Source: an uncultured Pleurocapsa sp. (lineage in GTDB: Bacteria; Cyanobacteriota; Cyanobacteriia; Cyanobacteriales; Xenococcaceae). Taken from it: 6,150 bases of DNA. The translations under genes were made by a program, and so were the position numbers. The DNA is taken from contig CAKZYI010000534.1 in assembly GCA_937884735.1 (NCBI GenBank), positions 1 to 6,150 on the forward strand, read 5' to 3'. Within the stretch, counting starts at the first letter, position 1, and every line of letters begins with the position of its first letter. Positions 1-5,764 of this stretch are shown here, in pieces. Below the pieces are notes generated by a model. It did not search any database, was not told where the DNA came from, and saw nothing but the letters and a program-made list of their open reading frames with translations.

Positions 1-846
1 CCACCTTTTATTTTTTATTCAATATAGATTCCTGATATTTTTTACTATTCCGAATCTAAGAATAAATTAGGTGTAGTTCCTGTATTAGTGTATATTGGCT
101 TTGATTGATTAAATTTTGTTGAGAAAGAGCGCAAAAAACAAGAGTCTTTAAACCTTGCCACTTTAACAACCAAGTCTCCTCTCGAAGCATATTTATCTGC
201 TGATGTTTTGTTATTTTCAGCAATGACTTTGTTAGGTATTAGTCCAGATCCTGGTAACTATTACGATCGCAATTTTGAACCCGTAGATTTTGCAGAACCT
301 CCTGTATACACCCCAGAAATTTATCAACCAGCTCCTCCACAAAAGTGCGATCTTTCCGCAGTAGAAACCTTTGCTAACCTTAAAAATACTTATCCAAACG
401 CCAAGATTATTGGTTACGTGACACCTAGATCTGCCTGGAGTATGATTAATGACACTTATGGCCGGGTATTAATGGACTGTTACATACTCGGATTTCTTAA
501 TTTAGCAGAATTCTTTGATTCTATGTATGATTTTTCTGCCCGCTCTATTCTTCTTCAATAAATTGATAATACTTTTGATGGCAGCCATTATTCTGTTGAA
601 GTCAACAATGAAATTGCTCAGATTTTGCAGGGTAAAAACAATGAAGATTTTGGTATTCGGGTAGATCGATATAGTTTTGATGAATACAGAAAATTATACC
701 GAGGAAAGCTAAAAGATTTTCTCGCTCAGAACAATCAGTTAGAGCGTTGGCAAGAATCAGAAGAAATATCAGTAAACATGGTTGATAAAGATATTAAACT
801 CAGTCCGTTAGTTCGACCAAACCCAGAATCTACTAAGAAAAAATGA
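1..846 (+). pseudogene. Decayed gene, 3' part; possible SGNH-hydrolase-like protein with three in-frame stops
   Basis: One reading frame stays protein-like from about 28 to 843 but is broken by TAG (25-27), TGA (106-108) and TAA (559-561) before its natural TGA (844-846). The two longest open pieces, from TTG 208 to 561 and from TTG 625 to 846, lie in this same frame. The 63 bases between them also read sensibly through the TAA, so I treat them as one gene and not two. Visible segments are a hydrophobic stretch KLGVVPVLVYIGF before the TGA, a Pro/Tyr-rich middle, YPNAKIIGYVTP (a beta-strand-like segment), and TFDGSHYS after the TAA. Asp (577-579) and His (586-588) form D-x-x-H, which resembles block V of SGNH/GDSL hydrolases. 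The product of the longest piece would end before this motif. The family call is tentative and rests on recall of motifs. The 5' end is outside the window, and bases 1-27 are low-complexity and may not be coding. Pseudogene status is likely; function is uncertain. Confidence 0.72.
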
Positions 847-878
847 CGACCGAGACTTAATTCATCTCAATCGTCATT
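836..878 (-). terminator. Intrinsic terminator of clpC
   Basis: AATGACGA (842-849) pairs perfectly with TCGTCATT (871-878). Inside, GAGA (852-855) pairs with TCTC (865-868) after a 2x2 internal loop, leaving a 9-base loop. Read on the minus strand, the hairpin runs directly into a T-tract (complement of A838-843), the expected form for a rho-independent terminator about 45 bases after the clpC stop. The T-tract is supplied by the last AAA AAA codons of the decayed plus-strand gene, and the stem covers that gene's stop codon. There is no T-run on the plus-strand side, so it should work in one direction only. Confidence 0.65.
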
Positions 879-894
879 AGCAAGCTATTCAATC

Positions 895-924
895 AAATTG
901 CTTGTTACGAATGATAAGCAATTT
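895..924. repeat. Inverted repeat over the clpC stop codon
   Basis: AAATTGCTT (895-903) and AAGCAATTT (916-924) are exact inverted copies separated by 12 bases, and they overlap the clpC TAA (complement of 923-925). It lacks a following T-run, so it is not a terminator alone. It could protect the clpC mRNA 3' end or assist the terminator downstream of it. AT-rich stems of this size also arise by chance in spacers. Confidence 0.4.
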
Positions 925-3394
925 AAGAAGAAGGAAGCAGCTCTACCTTGTCTTTTTGCGGTGTGATTTTGACTTTTTTCTCTTCATCAATATCTACCGT
1001 AGCTGTATCACCTTCACCTAAACGACCAGACAATATTTCTTCAGCTAGAACATCTTCCAAAAGACGCATAATTGCTCGACGTAAAGGTCTTGCACCGTAT
1101 GCAGGGTTGAACCCTTCATCTACCAGACGCTCTTTGAATTTGTCGGTTACTTCGAGAGTGATTTCCTTCTCGGTTAAGCGTTGGAATACTTCTTTGAGTA
1201 GAATCTCGCTGATTTCTTTTACTTCGTCTTTGTTTAGTTGACGGAATACAATGATTTCATCGAGACGGTTGAGGAACTCTGGACGGAAGTAGCTTTTTAG
1301 CTCTTCATTAACCAGAGAGCGAATACGATTGTATTTTGCTTCGGCTTGGTCGTCAGCGAACTCAAAACCAAGTCCACCACCACCTTTCTCAATTACTTTG
1401 GAACCAATGTTGGAAGTCAAAATAAGTAGAGTATTTTTAAAATCTACTGTTCTGCCTTTGGCATCAGTAAGACGACCATCTTCAAGAATCTGCAATAGCA
1501 TATTGAAGATATCGGGGTGTGCTTTTTCAATTTCATCAAACAGCACTACGGTATAGGGACGGCGACGAACAGCTTCTGTCAATTGCCCGCCCTCGTTATA
1601 ACCAACATACCCTGGAGGAGAACCAATTAATTTGGATACTGTATGGCGTTCCATATACTCAGACATATCTAGGCGAATCATCGCATCTTCTGAACCAAAG
1701 AAGTAAGTTGCTAAGGCTTTAGTCAGCTCAGTCTTACCTACCCCAGTAGGACCTGAGAAGATAAAGCTAGCAATAGGACGGTTGGGATTTTTTAAACCGA
1801 CCCTAGCACGTCTAATCGCTCTTGAAGTCGCTTTAACCGCATCTTCCTGCCCAATGATGCGCTGATGAAGGGTATCCTCCATATGCATTAGCTTTTCAGA
1901 TTCAGATTCAGTAATCTTGTTAACTGGTACTCCAGTCCAAGATGCCACGATGTGGGCGATTTCTTCTGCATCTACAAAGGGAGAATCTTCGCCACCATCA
2001 TCTTCATTTTTCTTAGTGGAAGCAATATTGCGAATTTCTTCCTTAATTTCCATTTCACGATCGCGCAGTTCTCCTGCTTGGTCGAAGTCCTGTGACCTAA
2101 CCGCATCGTCTTTCTGCTTAAGAATTTCTCTTAATTCTTTATCTAACTCCTTAGCGGCTGGAGGAAGCTGAGAATTAATCAGACGGACGCGAGAACCTGC
2201 TTCATCAATCAAGTCAATCGCCTTATCTGGTAAATAGCGATCGCTGATATAGCGATCCGATAGCTTGGCTGCTGCCTCTAAAGCTTCATCTAATATTTTT
2301 AATTTGTGGTGTTGCTCATAACGCTCGCGCAAACCAAAGAGAATTTCAATAGTTTCATCAACCGATGGTTCTCCTACCTGTACTGGTTGAAAACGACGTT
2401 CTAATGCTGCGTCGCGCTCAATATGCTTGCGATATTCATCAAGAGTAGTTGCACCAATACATTGAAGTTCTCCCCTAGCTAAAGCTGGCTTGAGAATGTT
2501 TGCTGCATCAATTGCACCTTCTGCTGCACCAGCACCGATTAGGGTATGTACCTCATCAATTACCAGAATTACGTTTCCAGCCTGACGAATTTCATCCATA
2601 ATCTTTTTGAGACGTTCCTCAAATTCTCCGCGATACTTGGTACCAGCTACTAGCAAACCGATATCGAGAGTAACAACGCGCTTTTCTTCGAGGATGTCTG
2701 GAATATCTTTAGTCGCGATGCGTTGAGCCAATCCTTCGGCGATCGCAGTTTTACCAACTCCTGGTTCACCAATAAGAACGGGATTGTTTTTAGTACGACG
2801 ACCAAGAATTTGAATCACACGCTCAATTTCTTTTTGTCTGCCAACTACAGGGTCAAGTTTCCCTTCCCCTGCCATTTGAGTCAAATTCGAGCCAAATTCA
2901 TCTAGAGTAGGAGTTTTATTTCTGCCTTGTGTACCGCTAGAACCAGCGGCAACTTCAGCAGTCTCTCCTAACATTCTGATCACTTGAGTGCGGACTTTAG
3001 ACAAGTCTACGCCAAGGTTCTCCAGGACTCTAGCAGCAACGCCTTCTCCTTCTCTAATCAATCCTAAAAGTAGGTGTTCTGTGCCAATATAGTTGTGACC
3101 CAACTGGCGTGCCTCTTCTAAAGATAGTTCCAAGACCCTCTTGGCTCTTGGTGTAAAGGGAATTTCCACTGCTACAAAACCAGAACCGCGCCCGATGATT
3201 TTCTCAACTTCAATACGAGCATCTTTAAGATTTACTCCCATTGATTTGAGAACCTTGGCGGCGACTCCAGTACCCTCTCCGATTAAACCCAAGAGGATTT
3301 GTTCAGTTCCTACGAAGTTATGACCCAGGCGGCGTGCTTCCTCCTGGGCTAACATAATTACTTTTATTGCCTTCTCTGTGAAGCGTTCAAACAT
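923..3394 (-). CDS. clpC: ATP-dependent Clp protease unfoldase subunit ClpC
   Basis: A complete 823-residue class I Hsp100 AAA+ ATPase. It unfolds protein substrates and feeds them to the Clp proteolytic core, which in cyanobacteria is a ClpP/ClpR ring, in the cytosol. Domains in order: two Clp_N repeats (about 1-70 and 77-145); AAA1 with Walker A GEPGVGKT (209-216), pore loop KYRG (253-256), Walker B VILVIDE (275-281), sensor GATT (314-317) and arginine finger at 333-334; a middle region with a UVR-like segment around 423-455, which separates ClpC from ClpB and ClpA; AAA2 with Walker A GPTGVGKT (548-555), pore loop GYVG (595-598), Walker B VVLFDE (616-621), sensor 1 TSN (660-662), and sensor 2 GAR (767-769). 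LGF (675-677) in a Gly-rich loop is the ClpP-docking tripeptide. All ATPase residues are intact, so it should be active. The ATG start is followed directly by the family-typical FERFTEKAIKV. AGGTGGA (complement of 3406-3412) lies 11 bases upstream as a possible ribosome-binding site, and an upstream ATG in the same frame is closed by a TAA. It lies downstream of rimI on the same strand. Confidence 0.98.
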   Translation of the reverse strand: MFERFTEKAIKVIMLAQEEARRLGHNFVGTEQILLGLIGEGTGVAAKVLKSMGVNLKDARIEVEKIIGRGSGFVAVEIPFTPRAKRVLELSLEEARQLGHNYIGTEHLLLGLIREGEGVAARVLENLGVDLSKVRTQVIRMLGETAEVAAGSSGTQGRNKTPTLDEFGSNLTQMAGEGKLDPVVGRQKEIERVIQILGRRTKNNPVLIGEPGVGKTAIAEGLAQRIATKDIPDILEEKRVVTLDIGLLVAGTKYRGEFEERLKKIMDEIRQAGNVILVIDEVHTLIGAGAAEGAIDAANILKPALARGELQCIGATTLDEYRKHIERDAALERRFQPVQVGEPSVDETIEILFGLRERYEQHHKLKILDEALEAAAKLSDRYISDRYLPDKAIDLIDEAGSRVRLINSQLPPAAKELDKELREILKQKDDAVRSQDFDQAGELRDREMEIKEEIRNIASTKKNEDDGGEDSPFVDAEEIAHIVASWTGVPVNKITESESEKLMHMEDTLHQRIIGQEDAVKATSRAIRRARVGLKNPNRPIASFIFSGPTGVGKTELTKALATYFFGSEDAMIRLDMSEYMERHTVSKLIGSPPGYVGYNEGGQLTEAVRRRPYTVVLFDEIEKAHPDIFNMLLQILEDGRLTDAKGRTVDFKNTLLILTSNIGSKVIEKGGGGLGFEFADDQAEAKYNRIRSLVNEELKSYFRPEFLNRLDEIIVFRQLNKDEVKEISEILLKEVFQRLTEKEITLEVTDKFKERLVDEGFNPAYGARPLRRAIMRLLEDVLAEEILSGRLGEGDTATVDIDEEKKVKITPQKDKVELLPSS
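2237..2244. repeat. HIP1 palindrome
   Basis: An exact GCGATCGC octamer inside clpC. HIP1 is strongly over-represented in many cyanobacterial genomes. It is one of three exact copies in this window, and near-matches also occur (for example around 244-251, 2057-2064 and 4244-4252). It is useful as a lineage marker; the biological role is unsettled. Confidence 0.85.
2739..2746. repeat. HIP1 palindrome
   Basis: A second exact GCGATCGC copy, in the clpC codons just after the AAA1 Walker A motif (the Ala-Ile-Ala part of KTAIAEG). The element is tolerated even in highly conserved coding sequence. Confidence 0.85.
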
Positions 3395-3434
3395 GTCTTA
3401 TACCATCCACCTGCTGCTTGCCCGTGATATCGTG

Positions 3435-3443
3435 ATTCTAGCA
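3435..3443 (-). promoter_or_regulatory. Candidate clpC promoter P2 (extended -10)
   Basis: On the minus strand TGC-TAGAAT forms an extended -10 element matching TATAAT at 5 of 6 bases. I see no good -35 box at 16-18 bases, which extended -10 promoters can do without. Transcription would start near 3428, giving a leader of about 34 bases to the clpC ATG. CGTGAT is repeated at 3423-3428 and 3431-3436, next to the -10 element and predicted start site; whether this binds a regulator is unknown. Confidence 0.45.
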
Positions 3444-3467
3444 CAGCCTATTACCTTACTGACTCTG

Positions 3468-3496
3468 CTTATAGGGTAGGAAAATACGGTATTCAA
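3468..3496 (-). promoter_or_regulatory. Candidate clpC promoter P1 (-35/-10)
   Basis: On the minus strand TTGAAT (complement of 3491-3496) is followed after exactly 17 bases by TATAAG (complement of 3468-3473). These match the housekeeping sigma consensus at 4 of 6 and 5 of 6 bases. The predicted start is near 3461, about 67 bases before the clpC ATG. The -35 begins just downstream of the rimI stop codon, so clpC should have transcription of its own independent of rimI. Confidence 0.5.
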
Positions 3497-3514
3497 ATTA
3501 ACAAAAATAACTTT

Positions 3515-4066
3515 TTACCAGTAATAGTTATTTTTGCCTAAATCTATCTTCAAGTTATACTGCCATTGATTTAAAGCTGTTTCAAAATAGGGATGCTGTA
3601 TTTTTTTTAGCCACAAAACCAGAGCATCATCCCCTGTTGAGTGATAATATCCCTTTCTTTTTCCTGCTATTTCAAAACCGAATTTTTTATATAGATTGAT
3701 CGCTTTTTTGTTGTTGGCATTTACTTCTAGGGTAGCCCATTCTAATTGGCGTGCGATCGCATCTCTTAGTAAAGTCAGCAAAATTAGCGTACCAAGTCCT
3801 TGTCTTTGAAAATCGGGCTGAATTCCTCGCAAGATGATATGAGCTTCTTCTAAGATTGACCACAGACAGCCTATTCCGACCTTTGTACTGTTGGTGTTTT
3901 CCGATTCATTATTAGCTAAATGCAAAGTTAACAGGCTACTGTTAGGACTCTCTATTTCTCTCAAATATGCTTCTTCTGTCCACATACCTCCCAGACAAAT
4001 TCTATCCAAGATGACTACTTCTTTTACCTGAGATGTCTGTAGGGGACAAATTTCTAAAATCTTCAC
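3515..4066 (-). CDS. rimI: RimI-type GNAT protein N-acetyltransferase
   Basis: A 183-residue GNAT-family enzyme that would transfer acetyl from acetyl-CoA to a protein alpha-amino group. RimI in enteric bacteria acetylates the N-terminus of ribosomal protein S18; the substrate here is inferred and could be broader. Visible motifs: the acetyl-CoA pyrophosphate loop QRQGLG (87-92); LEV with Glu114 and LYKKFGF with Tyr126, spaced like the catalytic Glu and Tyr of Salmonella RimI; then RKGYY followed by GDDALVLWL, the RimI signature region, with Asp where GEDA is more usual. The C-terminus runs about 28 residues past the conserved fold, ending in NNYYW, longer than enteric RimI. The start is GTG (complement of 4064-4066) with no clear Shine-Dalgarno. 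No other start precedes the conserved N-terminus, and the next Met is residue 28, inside the conserved LGGMWT region. It lies upstream of clpC on the same strand and divergent from lysA. Confidence 0.9.
   Translation of the reverse strand: MKILEICPLQTSQVKEVVILDRICLGGMWTEEAYLREIESPNSSLLTLHLANNESENTNSTKVGIGCLWSILEEAHIILRGIQPDFQRQGLGTLILLTLLRDAIARQLEWATLEVNANNKKAINLYKKFGFEIAGKRKGYYHSTGDDALVLWLKKIQHPYFETALNQWQYNLKIDLGKNNYYW
3753..3760. repeat. HIP1 palindrome
   Basis: A third exact GCGATCGC copy, within rimI (the Asp-Ala-Ile-Ala part just after the acetyl-CoA binding helix). Confidence 0.85.
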
Positions 4067-4096
4067 AAAAAAATAAATCTTTAATTTTCTTATTCT

Positions 4097-4102
4097 TTTA
4101 TA
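4097..4102 (-). promoter_or_regulatory. Possible rimI -10 box
   Basis: TATAAA on the minus strand lies 30 bases upstream of the GTG start and is the best -10 candidate for rimI. No convincing -35 sits at the right distance, so this is a weak call in an AT-rich stretch. Transcription would start near 4090. Confidence 0.3.
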
Positions 4103-4156
4103 TTTGCAAGTTGCTATCTTAAAGTACTCCTCACGCTATTAACTTTTACCTGTTTT

Positions 4157-4186
4157 TTGACATCTGCTAACTGTAGACTAGAGAAT
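4157..4186 (+). promoter_or_regulatory. Candidate lysA promoter
   Basis: A perfect TTGACA -35 box (4157-4162) is followed after 18 bases by GAGAAT (4181-4186), which matches the -10 consensus at 4 of 6 bases. Transcription would start near 4193, leaving about 42 bases of leader. That is too short for a lysine riboswitch, and none of its conserved structure is seen. The rest of the 168-base divergent spacer (4067-4234) shows no clear operator. Confidence 0.42.
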
Positions 4187-4234
4187 AGCTAATCGCAAAA
4201 CTTAAACTCAGTTACTTAAATAAAGACATAAATT

Positions 4235-5644
4235 ATGCTTTCGACCGATCGCAGTTTACCAAATACTGGACGCCGCTATGTTCCACAAATTACAGATCTG
4301 AACATTCCTCCTTCTCCCAATCAAGAGCTGATGCCATTAACGGCTAAAGTTAACCAAGAAGATAGTTTAGAAATTGGTGGCTGCGATCTCCAAGAACTCG
4401 TTCAAAAGTATGGCTCTCCTCTATATGTTTTGGATGAATTTACCCTCAGAACTTCTTGCCAACAATATCGCGATAGCTTTGCCACCTATTATGGCGGAGA
4501 ATCTCAGGTAATCTATGCTTCTAAAGCCTGGAGTTGTATGGCTGTATGTCGCATTATTGACAGTGAAGACATTGGGTTTGATGTGGTATCTGGAGGAGAG
4601 CTACATACTACCCTTGAAGCAGGAGTTAGCAAAGATAAAATTTATTTTCATGGTAATAATAAATCTGCGGCTGAACTAGAGTTTGCCGTAGAAGTTGGCT
4701 GCACCATCATGGTGGACAACTGGCTCGAATTGAAAACTTTGGAACAAATAGCGACAGAGAAAAGCGATCAACCTGTTTCTGTAATGATTCGCTTGACACC
4801 TGGAATTGAATGTCATACCCATGAATATATTCGCACAGGACATCTAGATAGTAAGTTTGGGTTCGATCCTAATCAGTTACCAGAAGTATTCACCTATCTG
4901 TCTCAGCAAAAAAGCATGAGCTGTATTGGTTTACACGCTCATATTGGTTCACAAATTTTTGAACGTCAACCCCACAAAGACTTAGGAACAGTTTTGGTGG
5001 ATTGGATGAAAAAAGCACAAGGTTACGGCTTACCTGTAACAACTCTTAATGTTGGAGGTGGATTAGGTATTAAATATGTTGAATCTGACGATCCGCCAAG
5101 CATATCGGAATGGGTTAAAGCTGTTAGCACTTCTATTGAAACAGCATGTAACGATTCTGGGTTACCTTTACCGAGATTGATCGCCGAACCTGGGAGATCT
5201 TTAATTGGTTCGGCTTGTGTAACGGCATACACAGTCGGCAGCCGTAAAGAAATTCCTGATTTTAATACATACATTGCAGTAGATGGGGGAATGTCCGATA
5301 ATCCTCGTCCTATTACCTATCAATCGGTTTACCGTGCAGTAATTGCTAATCGTATGTCTAGTCCTATTGCCGAAAAAGTAACGGTAGGAGGTAAGCATTG
5401 TGAATCGGGAGATGTCGTAATCAAAAGCGCGGAATTACCTAAAACTGAGTCAGGAGATATTCTGGTAGTGCTAGATACAGGAGCGTATAACTATAGTATG
5501 GCATCTAACTACAATCGTATTGGCAGACCAGCAGCAGTGGTAGTTTATGAAGGAGAAGCAAACTTAATTATTGAAAGAGAAACTTATCATAATTTAATCG
5601 AACGAGATCGCCTTCCTGAAAGACTGGTAAAACGAGAAAAGTAG
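4235..5644 (+). CDS. lysA: Diaminopimelate decarboxylase LysA
   Basis: A PLP-dependent fold type III decarboxylase that converts meso-2,6-diaminopimelate to L-lysine and CO2, the last step of lysine synthesis, in the cytosol. It is complete at 469 residues. Motifs in order: YASKAW with Lys97 as the PLP Schiff-base lysine; DVVSGGEL (116-123); FHGNNKS (138-144); KFG (207-209); GLHAHIGSQI (232-241); phosphate-binding NVGGGLG (272-278); AEPGR (317-321); DGGMSDNPRP (350-359); CESGD (389-393) with Cys389 and Glu390 from the partner subunit completing the active site; and GAYNYSMASNYN (416-427). All are intact. The first 45 or so residues are a polar, Pro-rich leader before EIGGCDL, longer than in E. 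coli LysA but of the kind I recall in cyanobacteria. Only the next ATG (residue 33) could compete as a start. There is no strong Shine-Dalgarno. It is divergent from rimI and followed by cdaA after 120 bases. Confidence 0.97.
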   Translation: MLSTDRSLPNTGRRYVPQITDLNIPPSPNQELMPLTAKVNQEDSLEIGGCDLQELVQKYGSPLYVLDEFTLRTSCQQYRDSFATYYGGESQVIYASKAWSCMAVCRIIDSEDIGFDVVSGGELHTTLEAGVSKDKIYFHGNNKSAAELEFAVEVGCTIMVDNWLELKTLEQIATEKSDQPVSVMIRLTPGIECHTHEYIRTGHLDSKFGFDPNQLPEVFTYLSQQKSMSCIGLHAHIGSQIFERQPHKDLGTVLVDWMKKAQGYGLPVTTLNVGGGLGIKYVESDDPPSISEWVKAVSTSIETACNDSGLPLPRLIAEPGRSLIGSACVTAYTVGSRKEIPDFNTYIAVDGGMSDNPRPITYQSVYRAVIANRMSSPIAEKVTVGGKHCESGDVVIKSAELPKTESGDILVVLDTGAYNYSMASNYNRIGRPAAVVVYEGEANLIIERETYHNLIERDRLPERLVKREK

Positions 5645-5657
5645 ATTTAGTATAGAA

Positions 5658-5694
5658 ACCAGCATACTGCTTTCAGTTGCTGGTAGAAGTTTTT
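5658..5694 (+). terminator. Terminator-like hairpin between lysA and cdaA
   Basis: ACCAGCA (5658-5664) pairs with TGCTGGT (5678-5684), and ACTG (5666-5669) pairs with CAGT (5674-5677). This gives an 11-bp stem with one bulged T (5665) and a CTTT loop. Five bases later comes T5 (5690-5694). The hairpin starts 14 bases after the lysA stop. The gap before the T-run and its shortness suggest partial rather than complete termination. Confidence 0.55.
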
Positions 5695-5764
5695 GCTAAA
5701 AAACTGAAGATCTTGAGTTTCTCAAAGTCTTTACATAACCATTAATAGCCGAGAAATTAAAATA

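Noticed and set aside
208..561. Stand-alone 117-residue protein from a TTG start
   Set aside because: The same frame is protein-like both upstream of the TTG and downstream of the stop, and there is no ribosome-binding site. It is a piece of the decayed gene.
625..846. Stand-alone 73-residue protein from a TTG start
   Set aside because: It lies in the same frame as 208-561, and the 63 bases between read as continuous protein through TAA 559-561. It is the tail of the decayed gene.
1..846. Programmed stop-codon read-through or an altered genetic code
   Set aside because: Three different stop codons are involved, and the neighbouring genes end normally with TAA or TAG at the expected protein length. 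Gene decay is simpler.
948..3323. Open plus-strand frames at 948-1241, 1329-1556, 1519-1722, 1917-2171, 2723-2905 and 3141-3323
   Set aside because: All lie antisense within clpC, whose protein is conserved end to end. Their translations are low-complexity Ser/Leu-rich text with no recognisable motif.
3395..3514. CIRCE (HrcA-type) operator upstream of clpC
   Set aside because: No TTAGCACTC-N9-GAGTGCTAA-like inverted repeat is present; CTAGCACAG at about 3438-3446 lacks a partner arm.
2237..3760. GCGATCGC copies as a CRISPR or transposon-related repeat
   Set aside because: The copies are 8-base palindromes scattered irregularly in coding sequence, which is the known HIP1 pattern. There are no regular spacers, target duplications or transposase.
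4193..4234. Lysine riboswitch in the lysA leader
   Set aside because: The predicted leader is about 42 bases, and even the whole 168-base spacer shows none of the long paired regions this riboswitch needs.
5023..5398. Open minus-strand frames at 5023-5274 and 5201-5398
   Set aside because: They are antisense to the intact lysA coding sequence, overlap each other and show no family motif.
5712..5730. Small stem TTGAG/CTCAA in the lysA-cdaA spacer as a second terminator or operator
   Set aside because: The stem is only 5 bp with a 3-base loop and no T-run after it, so it is indistinguishable from chance in this AT-rich spacer.
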